This document shows, one piece after another, positions 1-8,251 of a DNA stretch of 15,494 bases (position 1 is its first letter; each line of letters starts with the position of its first letter). Made by a program: the position numbers and the translations under genes. Source of the stretch: Thermohalobaculum sp964467005 (GTDB lineage Bacteria; Pseudomonadota; Alphaproteobacteria; Rhodobacterales; Rhodobacteraceae); NCBI GenBank assembly GCA_964467005.1, contig CAYXPI010000085.1, positions 1-15,494 of the forward strand, read 5' to 3'. Below the pieces are notes generated by a model, which did not search any database, was not told the DNA's origin, and saw only the letters and a list, made by a program, of their open reading frames with translations.

Positions 1-626
1 CCTCCCTCGGCGCCAAGGTGCTGCAGACCCGGTCCGTCGAGCTTGCCATGCGCTACAAGGTTCGGCTCATGGTGCGGTCGAGCTTCGAGGATTTGCCCGG
101 CACGCTCGTCTGCGACGAGGAGGACATCATGGAACAGAACGTGGTCTCGGGCGTGGCCTTCAGCCGCGACGAGGCGAAGCTCACCCTCGTGAAGGTCAAA
201 GACCAGCCCGGGGTGGCCGCCAAGATCTTCGGGCCGCTCGCCCAGCAGGGCGTGAACGTGGATATGATCGTGCAGAACATCGGCACCGACCGGACGGGCG
301 GGGAGGACGGGACGACGGACATGACCTTCTCCGTCGCGCTCGCGGAGGTGGCCCGCGCCCGCGCCGCGCTCGAGGGGGCGAAGGAGAGCATCGGCTACGA
401 GGACCTCATCGTCGACGATGACGTGGCCAAGGTCTCGGTCGTCGGCATCGGGATGCGCTCGAACGCCGGCGTGGCGCAGAAGATGTTTGCCGCGCTGGCC
501 GACGAGAGCATCAACATCAAGGTCATCACGACATCCGAGATCAAGGTGAGCGTGCTGATCGACCGCTGGTATGTCGAGCTGGCGGTGCGGGCGCTCCACG
601 AGGCGTTCGGGTTGGAGGCGGTCTGA
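1..626 (+). CDS. lysC: Aspartate kinase, C-terminal part (5' end outside window)
   Basis: This is the distal half of aspartokinase, which phosphorylates aspartate in the first step of lysine, threonine and methionine synthesis. The frame is open from base 3 with no start needed, and the TGA stop is at 624-626, so about 207 residues of a protein usually a little over 400 long are present. The visible start (LGAKVLQTRSVE) is the end of the amino-acid kinase domain, which continues upstream. Two ACT regulatory domains follow. The first, around bases 180-375, contains KDQPGVAAKIF and the NVDMIVQNI strand. The second, around bases 429-615, contains GMRSNAGVAQKMF, the INIKVITTSEIK strand and the VLID...ELAVRALH end. 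These ACT domains bind the feedback inhibitor in this family. The GTG at base 18 is inside the gene, not its start. The gene is followed 33 bases later by ptsP on the same strand. The identification is secure. Confidence 0.95.
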   Translation, partial: SLGAKVLQTRSVELAMRYKVRLMVRSSFEDLPGTLVCDEEDIMEQNVVSGVAFSRDEAKLTLVKVKDQPGVAAKIFGPLAQQGVNVDMIVQNIGTDRTGGEDGTTDMTFSVALAEVARARAALEGAKESIGYEDLIVDDDVAKVSVVGIGMRSNAGVAQKMFAALADESINIKVITTSEIKVSVLIDRWYVELAVRALHEAFGLEAV

Positions 627-647
627 GCCGGGGCGCACCGGCCCGGC

Positions 648-653
648 GGGGAG
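648..653 (+). promoter_or_regulatory. Ribosome binding site of ptsP
   Basis: GGGGAG lies 6 bases before the ATG at 660 and supports that start. Only 33 bases separate the lysC stop from this ATG and no promoter is evident between them, so cotranscription with lysC is likely. Confidence 0.5.
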
Positions 654-659
654 TGAGGG

Positions 660-2912
660 ATGCCGAGCGGCTCCGGCGGATCGCGGGCCCTGTTGCGGGC
701 GCTGCGCAATGTGATGGCGGGCCCGGGCGACGGCCAGCAGCGGCTCGACCAGGTGGTGCGCCTGGTCGCATCGAACATGGTGGCCGAGGTCTGCTCGATC
801 TACTTGAAGCGCGACGAACGGACACTCGAGCTCTGCGCAACGGAGGGGCTCAAACCGGACGCGGTGCACACCGCGCGGCTCCGCGTGGGCCAGGGGCTCG
901 TCGGCCGGATCGCTGAGAGGGCCGCGCCCTTCGCCACCGACGACGCCCAGTCCGCCCCCGGTTTCCGCTACCTGCCCGAGACCGGGGAGGAGATCTACCG
1001 CTCCTTCGTCGGCGTGCCGATCCAGCGCCTCGGCGAGGTGATGGGCGTCCTCGTCGTGCAGAACCGGGCGCCCCGGCGCTACACCGACGACGAGGTGGAG
1101 GCGCTCGAGGTCGTGGCGATGGTGATCGCCGAGATGGCCGAGTCGGGCGCCTTTCTCGGCTCGGACGGGATCGTGGCGCAGGCCGGGCGGCGCTCGGGCC
1201 CTGTCCTCGTCGAGGGCGAAGGCGCGGCGGAGGGGGTGGCCCTCGGCGTCGTGCATCTCCACGAGCCGCGCCTCGTGATGTTCAACCCGGTGTCGGAGGA
1301 CGTGGAGACCGAGCGCGCGCGGCTGGCCAACGCGATCGAGGCGCTGCGGGACGATCTCGACCGGATGATCGACGCCGACACGCTGGGGCACCAGGGCGAG
1401 TCCCGCGACATCCTCGAAACCTACCGGATGTTCGCGAACGACAAGGGCTGGATGCGCCGGCTCGATCAGGCGATCGACTCAGGCCTCGCCGCCGAGGTCG
1501 CGGTGGAGAAGGTGCAGTCCGCCGTGCGAGCGCGGATGGAGCGCGTCTCGGAGCCCTATCTCCGGGAGCGGCTGCAGGATCTCGACGATCTCGCGAACCG
1601 CCTGCTGCGCTATCTGGTGGGCGCGCAGGACGACGCGCCTCTGCCCGAGAACGCGATCCTGGTCGCGCGCAACATCGGCCCGGCGGATGTGCTCGAGCAC
1701 AAGGGGCGGATCAAGGCGCTGGTGCTGGAGGAGGGCGCCCTCTCCTCCCACGCCGCCATCGTGGCGCGGGCGCTCGCGATCCCGCTCGTGATCCAGGCGG
1801 ATCGGGTGACCCGCGACGCCAACCCCCGGGACCCCATCGTGGTGGACGGCGACGGGGGGCGCGTCCACCTGCGCCCCGAGCGCTCGGTGCTCGACGCCTT
1901 CCGCGAGAAGGTGGCCCTCGGCGAGGAGGCACGCGCCGTCTATCGCGGTCTCACCCAGAAGCCCGCCACCACTCAGGACGGCACGACGGTGGCGCTGAAG
2001 ATGAATGCGGGGCTCCTGGCGGATCTGCCCTCTCTCCTCGTCTCGGGCGCGGAGGGCGTGGGGCTCTTCCGCACCGAGCTTCAGTTCATGATCCGGGGCA
2101 GCCTGCCGGGGCGGGAGGCGCAGGCCCGGCTCTACGCCCGGGTGCTCGACAGCGCGCAAGGCCGGGATGTCGTGTTTCGCACGCTCGACATCGGATCGGA
2201 CAAGATCTTGCCCTATCTCAAGCGGCGCGAGGAGCCCAACCCCGCCCTCGGCTGGCGCGCGATCCGGCTCGGGCTCGACCGGCCTCGGCTCTTCCGGATG
2301 CAGCTCCAGGCGCTTATCCGCGGCGCGCGGGGGCGGCCGCTCTCGGTGATGTTCCCGCTTGTGGCCGAGGCCGAGGAGTTTTTCGAGTGCCGACGCTACC
2401 TCCTGGCGGAGATCGAGCGCTTGGCCGGTCTCGGCTACCCCCGGCCGGAGCGGCTGCGGGTCGGGCTCATGCTCGAGGTGCCCGCCCTCGCCTTCGCGTC
2501 GGACGCGCTCTTCGAGACGGCGGATTTCGTCTCGGTGGGCGGCAACGATCTCATGCAGTTCTTCTTCGCGGCCGACCGGGAGAACGAGCTGGTGCGCAAG
2601 CGCTACGACACGCTCTCGCTCGCATTCCTCGCCTTTCTCCGGCAGATCGTCGCGCGCTGCGAGGCCACGGGCACGGCCCTCTCCTTTTGCGGCGAAGCGG
2701 CGGGCCGGCCCGTCGAGGCCGCGGCTCTCGCGGCCATCGGTTTTCGCGAGCTGTCGATGCGCCCGGCCTCCATCGGCCCGGTCAAGCGGCTCCTGCGGGC
2801 CATTGATTTGGGCGATGTCCTCGATGTTCTGGCCGGGGCGGAGGCCGGAGGCGCGGGCTCGGCGCGCCCGGCTCTTCGGGCCTGGGCGCAGGCCAGGGGC
2901 CTTCCACTCTAG
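660..2912 (+). CDS. ptsP: PEP-protein phosphotransferase of the nitrogen PTS (enzyme I-Ntr)
   Basis: A 750-residue enzyme I-Ntr, cytoplasmic, which autophosphorylates with phosphoenolpyruvate and passes phosphate to NPr and then EIIA-Ntr. Domains in order: a GAF sensory domain (about 20-160), the enzyme I N-terminal helical domain (about 175-300), the phosphohistidine swivel domain (about 325-400) and the PEP-binding barrel (about 415-710). The phosphorylated histidine is His364 in ALSSHAAIVAR. PEP-site motifs are RTE at 471-473 in GVGLFRTEL, DIGSDK (510-515), GGNDL at 627-631 and the catalytic Cys677 in FCGEAAGRP. The GAF domain and absence of fused HPr or EIIA separate it from sugar-type PtsI. 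In related alphaproteobacteria the GAF domain is known to sense glutamine; whether this one does is inferred. One oddity is Gly-Gly-Asn-Asp where Thr-Asn-Asp or Ser-Asn-Asp is usual. The lysC-ptsP neighbourhood is typical for the class. Confidence 0.95.
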   Translation: MPSGSGGSRALLRALRNVMAGPGDGQQRLDQVVRLVASNMVAEVCSIYLKRDERTLELCATEGLKPDAVHTARLRVGQGLVGRIAERAAPFATDDAQSAPGFRYLPETGEEIYRSFVGVPIQRLGEVMGVLVVQNRAPRRYTDDEVEALEVVAMVIAEMAESGAFLGSDGIVAQAGRRSGPVLVEGEGAAEGVALGVVHLHEPRLVMFNPVSEDVETERARLANAIEALRDDLDRMIDADTLGHQGESRDILETYRMFANDKGWMRRLDQAIDSGLAAEVAVEKVQSAVRARMERVSEPYLRERLQDLDDLANRLLRYLVGAQDDAPLPENAILVARNIGPADVLEHKGRIKALVLEEGALSSHAAIVARALAIPLVIQADRVTRDANPRDPIVVDGDGGRVHLRPERSVLDAFREKVALGEEARAVYRGLTQKPATTQDGTTVALKMNAGLLADLPSLLVSGAEGVGLFRTELQFMIRGSLPGREAQARLYARVLDSAQGRDVVFRTLDIGSDKILPYLKRREEPNPALGWRAIRLGLDRPRLFRMQLQALIRGARGRPLSVMFPLVAEAEEFFECRRYLLAEIERLAGLGYPRPERLRVGLMLEVPALAFASDALFETADFVSVGGNDLMQFFFAADRENELVRKRYDTLSLAFLAFLRQIVARCEATGTALSFCGEAAGRPVEAAALAAIGFRELSMRPASIGPVKRLLRAIDLGDVLDVLAGAEAGGAGSARPALRAWAQARGLPL

Positions 2913-2921
2913 GCGCGGGGC

Positions 2922-2937
2922 GCGGCCCGGGGGCCGC
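2922..2937. terminator. GC hairpin after ptsP, possible weak terminator
   Basis: GCGGCC (2922-2927) and GGCCGC (2932-2937) form a 6-bp stem with a CGGG loop, 10 bases past the ptsP stop at 2910-2912. No T-run follows, so an intrinsic terminator is doubtful. It could be a pause site or chance in GC-rich DNA. Confidence 0.25.
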
Positions 2938-2966
2938 ATCGTCGCAGAACCGCCACGTTTACGCCG

Positions 2967-2990
2967 CTTGACCTAGGTTATAGGGTCGAG
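2967..2990. promoter_or_regulatory. Imperfect dyad upstream of glcD, possible operator and -35
   Basis: CTTGACC (2967-2973) is matched across a 10-base centre by GGTCGAG (2984-2990), with one mismatched pair. The left arm contains TTGACC, a good -35 hexamer. No good -10 is found 16-19 bases downstream (2991-2996 is TCCGGG), although TATAGG at 2979-2984 lies inside the dyad. An operator for a regulator of the glc operon is an inference; no regulator gene is in the window. Confidence 0.35.
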
Positions 2991-3014
2991 TCCGGGCCGA
3001 TGCGGCCCCGGCAG

Positions 3015-3020
3015 AGGAGG
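3015..3020 (+). promoter_or_regulatory. Ribosome binding site of glcD
   Basis: A consensus AGGAGG, 8 bases before the ATG at 3029. It decides that start over the in-frame ATG at 3035, two codons further in. Confidence 0.75.
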
Positions 3021-3028
3021 ACGCGCCG

Positions 3029-4465
3029 ATGGACATGCCCGCCCCCGACGAGACCCTTCTGGCCCGCCGCGACGCGGTGATCGCCGATCTCACCGCCGGC
3101 CTCGGCGCCGACCGCGTGATCGCGAGCGCCGAGGAGCTCCGGGCCTACGAGTGCGACGGCCTCACCGCCTACACCTGCCCGCCCATGGCCGTGGTGCTGC
3201 CGAAGACCACGGCGGAGGTGGCCGAGGCGATGGCCATCTGCGCCCGTCACGGTGCGCCCGTGGTGCCCAGAGGCGCCGGCACCTCGCTGGCCGGCGGCGC
3301 GCTGCCCACGCCCGACAGCGTGGTGATCGGCGTCGCGCGGCTCAACCGGGTGCTGGAGATCGACACCGAGCTCCGCGCGATCAAGGTGGAGAGCGGGATC
3401 ACCAATCTCGCCGTCACCCAGGCGGTGCAGGGCCTCGGCTATTTCTACGCGCCGGACCCGTCCTCTCAGCTCGCCTGCGCCATCGCCGGCAACATCGCGA
3501 TGAATTCGGGCGGGGCGCATTGCCTGAAGTACGGGGTGACGGCCAACCACCTCCTCGGGGTCACGCTCGTCACCGCCGAGGGCGAGGTGATCGAGATCGG
3601 CGGGCCGACCGGCGAGCCGGAGGGCTACGACCTTCTCGGCGTCGTCTGCGGCTCGGAGGGTCAGCTCGGCATGGTGACCGAGGCCTGGCTGCGGATCCTG
3701 CCGGCGCCCGAGGGCGCACGCCCCGTGCTCATGGGCTTCGACAGCGCGGAGACCGCGGGGGCCTGCGTGGCCGACATCATCAAGTCCGGCGTCCTGCCCG
3801 TTGCCATCGAATACATGGACAAGCCCGCGATCCACGTGACCGAGGCGCACGCCAAGGCCGGCTATCCCTTGGATGTGGAGGCGCTTCTGATCGTCGAGGT
3901 CGAGGGTGCGCCGGCGGAGATCGACGAGCAGCTCGCCCGCATCAAGGGCATCGCCGAGGGGCACACCCCGCTTGTGATGCGCGAGAGCCAGTCCGCCGAG
4001 GAGTCGGCCGCCATCTGGCTCGGCCGCAAATCGGCCTTCGGTGCCATCGGCGCGATCGGGGACTACATCTGCCTCGACGGCACCGTGCCGGTCTCGGAGC
4101 TGCCGGCGGTTCTGAAGCGCACGGCCGAGACGGCGGAGCAGTTCGGCCTCAAGGTCGCCAACGTGTTCCATGCGGGCGACGGGAACATGCACCCCCTCAT
4201 CATCTTCGACGCCAACGCGCCCGGCCAGCTCGAGACCGCCGAGAAGCTGGGGGCCGAGCTCCTCAAGATCTGCGTCGAGCATGGCGGCTGCCTCACCGGC
4301 GAGCATGGGGTGGGGATCGAGAAGCGGGATCTCATGACCCACCAGTTCGGCGCCGAGGATCTCGAGGCGCAGATGAGGGTGAAAGACGTGTTCGACCCCA
4401 CCTGGCGGCTCAACCCGGCCAAGGTGTTCCCGCTCGAGGTGTCGTCCTCGCGGCGCGGGGGCTGA
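3029..4465 (+). CDS. glcD: Glycolate oxidase FAD-linked subunit GlcD
   Basis: A 478-residue FAD-dependent subunit of the membrane-associated glycolate oxidase GlcDEF, which oxidises glycolate (and often D-lactate) to the 2-oxo acid and passes electrons on through GlcF. The N-terminal FAD-binding domain (PCMH/VAO fold, about 50-225) shows the pyrophosphate loop RGAGTSLAGG (81-90) and GNIAMNSGGAHCLKYG (154-169). The C-terminal oxidase domain (about 230-470) shows the metal-binding HAGDGNMHP (His381 and His388) and GEHGVGIEK (424-432). Length is close to the family norm of about 480-500. It is the first gene of an operon with glcE, an unknown gene and glcF, and its stop is only 7 bases from the glcE start. 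A D-lactate or other 2-hydroxyacid dehydrogenase is the main alternative, but the GlcE and GlcF partners favour glycolate. Confidence 0.95.
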   Translation: MDMPAPDETLLARRDAVIADLTAGLGADRVIASAEELRAYECDGLTAYTCPPMAVVLPKTTAEVAEAMAICARHGAPVVPRGAGTSLAGGALPTPDSVVIGVARLNRVLEIDTELRAIKVESGITNLAVTQAVQGLGYFYAPDPSSQLACAIAGNIAMNSGGAHCLKYGVTANHLLGVTLVTAEGEVIEIGGPTGEPEGYDLLGVVCGSEGQLGMVTEAWLRILPAPEGARPVLMGFDSAETAGACVADIIKSGVLPVAIEYMDKPAIHVTEAHAKAGYPLDVEALLIVEVEGAPAEIDEQLARIKGIAEGHTPLVMRESQSAEESAAIWLGRKSAFGAIGAIGDYICLDGTVPVSELPAVLKRTAETAEQFGLKVANVFHAGDGNMHPLIIFDANAPGQLETAEKLGAELLKICVEHGGCLTGEHGVGIEKRDLMTHQFGAEDLEAQMRVKDVFDPTWRLNPAKVFPLEVSSSRRGG

Positions 4466-4472
4466 GGGGCGG

Positions 4473-5645
4473 ATGGCGACGCCCGCCACCGAAGAGGAGC
4501 TTGCGGAGGCGGTCGCCACCGCTGCGGCCGACCGTCGCCCGCTCGAGATCCGGGGCGGGGGCACCCGGGCCGGCCTCGGCCGCCCGGTGCAAGCGGCCGA
4601 GACGCTGAGCCTCGCCGCCCTCACCGGCATCACCCGCTATGAGCCGGGCGCGCTCACCCTCGTGGCCCGCGCCGGCACGCCGCTGGCGGAGATCGAGGCG
4701 GCCCTCACGGCGGAGAACCAGCGCCTCGCCTTCGAGCCGATGGATCACCGGGCGCTTCTCGGCACGGAGGGCGCCCCCACCCTCGGCGGCGTGGTGGCCG
4801 CGGGGGTGGCGGGCCCTCGGAAGGTGCAGGCGGGCGGCTGCCGCGACGCGCTCCTCGGCCTCCGCTTCGTCGACGGCCGCGGCAAGGTGGTGAAGAACGG
4901 CGGGCGCGTCATGAAAAACGTCACCGGCTACGACCTCGTAAAGCTTCTCTGCGGCAGCCATGGCACGCTTGGCGTCCTCTCTGAGATCTGCCTCAAGGTG
5001 GGCGGTCGTCCGGAGCGGGAGCTCACCCTGGCGCTCGACGGGCTCTCGGAGGCGGACGGCGTCGCCGCCCTCTCCGCCGCCCTTGCCACCCCCTTCGGCG
5101 TGACCGGGGCCGCGCATCTGCCCGCCGGGCTCGCCGAGGGCGGGGCCGCCACGCTCATCCGGCTCGAGGGCATGGCCGAGCAGGCGGGTTACCGCGCCGA
5201 GCGGCTGGAGGCGGCGCTGGCCCGGTTCGGCCCCGCTCGGCGGCTCGAGGGGGCGGATCACGCGGCGCTGTGGGAGCGGGTGCGCGATGCCCGGCCCTTC
5301 GCGGGCCGGGCCGGCGCCGTTTGGCGGCTCACGCTGCCCCCTGTCCGGGCGGCGGCCACGGTCGCGACGCTCCGGGTCGCTGGCGCCGAGGCGGCTTTCT
5401 ACGACCTCGGCGGGGGGCTCGTCTGGCTCCTCGTGCCCGAGGGTGCGGACGCGATGGCCGAGACCGTGCGCGCCGCGGCGCGCGGCGTCGAGGGCCAGGC
5501 CCAGCTCGTGCGCGCCGCCGAACCCATCCGCCTTGCCGCCGCCGGGCTCGACCCGAGTGCCCCCGCCCTCGCGCGGATCGCGGCGGGGCTCCGCGCGGCT
5601 TTCGACCCGCACGGGATCCTCAACCCTGGTCGCATGAGTGCGTAA
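4473..5645 (+). CDS. glcE: Glycolate oxidase subunit GlcE (FAD-binding)
   Basis: A 390-residue second FAD-binding subunit of glycolate oxidase. It has the same FAD-binding fold as GlcD but lacks the HAGDGN metal site. The N-terminal IRGGGTRAGLG (26-36) corresponds to the pyrophosphate loop, and the segment from GGVVAAGVAGPRK (105-117) through GRVMKNVTGYDLVKLLCGSH (144-163) to TLGVLSEI is the most recognisable GlcE block. The C-terminus ends with the DPHGILNPGRMS motif usual in this subfamily. GAGGGG-like bases overlapping the glcD stop (GAGGGG, 4464-4469) provide the ribosome binding site, so translation is probably coupled to glcD. The stop codon TAA (5643-5645) directly abuts the ATG of the next gene. 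Both flavin subunits are required for glycolate oxidase activity in E. coli. Confidence 0.93.
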   Translation: MATPATEEELAEAVATAAADRRPLEIRGGGTRAGLGRPVQAAETLSLAALTGITRYEPGALTLVARAGTPLAEIEAALTAENQRLAFEPMDHRALLGTEGAPTLGGVVAAGVAGPRKVQAGGCRDALLGLRFVDGRGKVVKNGGRVMKNVTGYDLVKLLCGSHGTLGVLSEICLKVGGRPERELTLALDGLSEADGVAALSAALATPFGVTGAAHLPAGLAEGGAATLIRLEGMAEQAGYRAERLEAALARFGPARRLEGADHAALWERVRDARPFAGRAGAVWRLTLPPVRAAATVATLRVAGAEAAFYDLGGGLVWLLVPEGADAMAETVRAAARGVEGQAQLVRAAEPIRLAAAGLDPSAPALARIAAGLRAAFDPHGILNPGRMSA

Positions 5646-6839
5646 ATGGCCGACGCCTACGATTTTTGGGCGGCGCGCTTGCCGCGCGGGGATCAGATTG
5701 CGATCGACGATTTCTGGCAACGCTTCGTGGAGCTCGCGCCAAGGGTCGAACGCTTTTTCAAGGGGCTTTTGCCCAACATGAATGTCGACCAGGAGATCCG
5801 CGCCGCCCTCGGCCCGCTCCGCCACGGGGTGGTGGCGGATTTCGAGGTGGGGACGGAGGGCGAGCTCATCCTCGTGGTCACCCCGGAGCTCTTCCACAGT
5901 CGCCGCCCGCTCACCCGGGCCATCGTCTCGCGCGCGCCGGAGATCAAGGGCTGGGCGATGCGCGACGTGCGCTGGCCGGTGGCCCGGGTGCCGGAGGCGG
6001 TGCGCGCGATCCTCGACCGGAGCCGGGCCGACGCCATCGAAATCGACGATCTCGTCGCCCGACGCGGCGCCCACCGGCTGGTGGACCTCGTGGCCCATGG
6101 CGAGGGCGACCGGGAGTTCATCTCGGACCAGGCCGGGGTGATCTTCTCCGTCCTCCTCGGCGAACGGGCGGACCAGGACTGGCTCGGCACCTGCAACGGC
6201 CGGCTCCGGGAGAGCCGGAGCTTCACCCAAACCATCGCGCTCCGCCCGCGCGCCCGGCCGAAGCCCGATCTCTGGCTCGAGAGCTTCCGCGCCTCGGCCC
6301 TCTCGATCATCGAGGGCTTTGAGGCCGAACGGCCGGAGGCTCCCTTTGCCGAGAGCCCGATGCGCGTGGAGGACTGCGTAACCTTCCGCCTCCGCCCGAT
6401 CGGCGGGGAGCGGGTGCGCCGGCGCGACGCCATGACCTATCAGAGCCGCTACCCGGCGCTCACCGCGGCCCGCCTCGCGGGCGTGCGCATCACGGGGCTT
6501 CGCTTCTCCCGGTTCGGAGAAGCCTTCTGCGGCCTCAAGATCGAGCGCACGGGCGCTCACCGATTTGCCGAGGTGGCGGAGATCGCGACCTTCGGCACCC
6601 GGCTCGAGGACAAGCTGATGGCCGCGGGCGTGGGCGGCGTGATCGGCCGCGCCTCGGGCATCGACCACGTCTACGTCGACTTGGCCCTTCTCGACATCGA
6701 CCGCGCCATCGCCGTGATGCGCCGCACCCTCTCGGACGAAGGGATCACCGGGCCGGCTTGGCTCCTCTTCGACGAGGCGGGGCTCGAGGATCTCTACCAC
6801 CCGCTCACCGCCAAGACGCCGGCGACCCCGGTCGCCTGA
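5646..6839 (+). CDS. Unknown 397-aa protein encoded inside the glycolate oxidase operon
   Basis: I do not recognise this protein with confidence. It begins at an ATG directly abutting the glcE stop (TAAATG), has no clear Shine-Dalgarno sequence and so is probably translated by coupling, and ends 26 bases before glcF. It has no signal peptide or membrane segment and no Cys cluster, which suggests a soluble cytoplasmic protein. Visible blocks are an aromatic/acidic start with DFWQRF (22-27), a conserved-looking stretch from VVADFEVG to AIVSRAPEIKGWAMRD (62-107), a middle region with DREFISDQAG (155-164), and a C-terminal piece GIDHVYVDLALLDIDRAI (338-355). The FW..F start, the AP(E)IxxW spacing and the DLALLDIDRA ending recall small DUF695/RraB-like domains, perhaps repeated; that is a low-confidence impression. 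Base usage matches its neighbours. Coding is supported by tight packing between glcE and glcF. An assembly factor or regulator of GlcDEF is an inference only. Confidence 0.85.
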   Translation: MADAYDFWAARLPRGDQIAIDDFWQRFVELAPRVERFFKGLLPNMNVDQEIRAALGPLRHGVVADFEVGTEGELILVVTPELFHSRRPLTRAIVSRAPEIKGWAMRDVRWPVARVPEAVRAILDRSRADAIEIDDLVARRGAHRLVDLVAHGEGDREFISDQAGVIFSVLLGERADQDWLGTCNGRLRESRSFTQTIALRPRARPKPDLWLESFRASALSIIEGFEAERPEAPFAESPMRVEDCVTFRLRPIGGERVRRRDAMTYQSRYPALTAARLAGVRITGLRFSRFGEAFCGLKIERTGAHRFAEVAEIATFGTRLEDKLMAAGVGGVIGRASGIDHVYVDLALLDIDRAIAVMRRTLSDEGITGPAWLLFDEAGLEDLYHPLTAKTPATPVA

Positions 6840-6850
6840 TCCCCCTTCAC

Positions 6851-6857
6851 GCGGAGG
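6851..6857 (+). promoter_or_regulatory. Ribosome binding site of glcF
   Basis: GCGGAGG lies 8 bases before the ATG at 6866. It sets the start there and rules out longer in-frame starts within the preceding gene; the resulting MQTKFTDEQ start also matches E. coli GlcF. Confidence 0.65.
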
Positions 6858-6865
6858 CCGCCCCG

Positions 6866-8215
6866 ATGCAGACCAAGTTCACCGACGAGCAGCTCCGCGA
6901 CAGCGCCATGGCGCGCTCGAACGAGATCCTGAGGAAATGCGTCCATTGCGGCTTCTGCACCGCCACCTGCCCCTCTTACGCCGTGCTGGGCGACGAACTC
7001 GACAGCCCCCGGGGGCGCATCTACCTCATCAAGGGGATGCTGGAGGAGGGCCGCCCGGCGGACGCCAACACGGTGAAGCACATCGACCGCTGCCTCTCCT
7101 GCCTCGCCTGCATGACGACCTGCCCCTCGGGCGTGCATTACATGCACCTCGTGGACCATGCGCGGGAGTATATCGAAGAGACCTATCGCCGGCCTTTCGC
7201 CGACCGGGCGCTCCGCTGGATGCTGCGGCTCATCCTCCCCTACCCCACGCGCTTCCGCTTCGCGATGGCGGGGGCGATGCTCGCGAAACCCTTTCGTAAG
7301 CTCATTCCGGGCAAGCTCGGTGCGATGATCGAGCTGGCCCCCCCACGCATTCACCCGCCCATGCGCCACGACGATCCTCAGGTGCACGCGGCCGAGGGCG
7401 CGCGGAAGGGCCGCCTCGCGCTGATGACCGGCTGCGCCCAGCGTGCGCTGGAGCCGGAGATCAACGCCGCCACCATCCGCCTCCTCACCCGCCTCGGCTA
7501 CGACGTGGTGATCGCGAAGGGGATCGGCTGTTGCGGCGCGCTCGTGCACCATATGGGCAAGACCGCGGAGAGCCATCAGACGGCCGCGCGCAACATCACC
7601 GCCTGGCACCGGGAGATCGCGGGCGAGGGGCTGGACGCCGTGATCATCAACACCTCGGGCTGCGGCACCACGGTGAAGGACTACGGCTATATGATGCGCG
7701 AGGAGCCGCTGGCGGCCGAGGCCGCGGCGGTGTCGGCAATCACCTACGACATCTCGGAGTTTTTGGACCGCATCGGCCTCGGCCAGGCGACCCGTGCGCT
7801 GCCCCTGCGCGTCGCCTACCACGCGGCCTGTTCGCTCCAGCACGGGCAGAAGGTAACCGGCGCGCCCAAGGCGCTCCTCCGCGCGGCGGGGTTCGAGGTG
7901 GTGGAGCCGGTGGAGGGCCATCTCTGCTGCGGCTCGGCGGGCACCTACAACCTCCTCCAGCCCGAGATCGCCAAGGAGCTGCGGGACCGGAAGGTGGCCA
8001 ATCTCGCGCGCACCCGGCCCGAGGTGATCGCCGCGGGCAACATCGGCTGCATCATGCAGATCGGCGCGGCGGCCGAGGTGCCGGTGGTGCACACCGTGCA
8101 GCTTCTCGACTGGGCGACCGGCGGGCCCCAGCCCGAGGCGCTCGACAACGTGATCGCCGGACGCCGCGAAAGCGCCACCTCCGCGCCTCGCGCTGCCCCC
8201 GCTGCCGCCCTATAA
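6866..8215 (+). CDS. glcF: Glycolate oxidase iron-sulfur subunit GlcF
   Basis: A 449-residue Fe-S subunit that carries electrons from the flavin subunits to the quinone pool at the inner membrane. Two 4Fe-4S ferredoxin motifs are complete: Cys25, 28, 31 and 35 in CVHCGFCTATCP, and Cys76, 79, 82 and 86 in CLSCLACMTTCP. Two CCG domains follow, with GCCGALVHH (about residues 216-224) and HLCCGSAGTYN (about 352-362), as in heterodisulfide reductase-type subunits. It matches E. coli GlcF along its whole length. The chosen ATG has a good ribosome binding site and the MQT-type start of the family. The last 25 residues are Ala-rich and low in complexity. The protease gene starts 36 bases downstream with no terminator between them, so read-through is possible. 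Confidence 0.95.
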   Translation: MQTKFTDEQLRDSAMARSNEILRKCVHCGFCTATCPSYAVLGDELDSPRGRIYLIKGMLEEGRPADANTVKHIDRCLSCLACMTTCPSGVHYMHLVDHAREYIEETYRRPFADRALRWMLRLILPYPTRFRFAMAGAMLAKPFRKLIPGKLGAMIELAPPRIHPPMRHDDPQVHAAEGARKGRLALMTGCAQRALEPEINAATIRLLTRLGYDVVIAKGIGCCGALVHHMGKTAESHQTAARNITAWHREIAGEGLDAVIINTSGCGTTVKDYGYMMREEPLAAEAAAVSAITYDISEFLDRIGLGQATRALPLRVAYHAACSLQHGQKVTGAPKALLRAAGFEVVEPVEGHLCCGSAGTYNLLQPEIAKELRDRKVANLARTRPEVIAAGNIGCIMQIGAAAEVPVVHTVQLLDWATGGPQPEALDNVIAGRRESATSAPRAAPAAAL

Positions 8216-8251
8216 CCCTGGCGCAGACGGCGGCGGCGAGCGGAGCGGGCG

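Noticed and set aside
1479..2939. A 486-codon minus-strand frame opposite ptsP
   Set aside because: The ptsP frame carries all enzyme I motifs. The antisense translation is Arg/Glu/His-rich with no domain.
2968..2998. MerR-type promoter (19-bp spacer with central dyad) upstream of glcD
   Set aside because: The hexamer 19 bases after TTGACC is CGGGCC, not a -10, so the spacing argument fails.
4410..6800. A nearly 800-codon open frame on the minus strand covering glcE and the unknown gene
   Set aside because: It is antisense to glcE and the unknown gene, has His/Arg/Gly-rich low-complexity translation and no family motif. Long antisense frames are expected in very GC-rich genes.
6758..6865. 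Longer in-frame start for glcF inside the preceding gene
   Set aside because: The ATG at 6866 has a GCGGAGG site and matches the family's N-terminus; the extension is low in complexity and overlaps the preceding coding frame.
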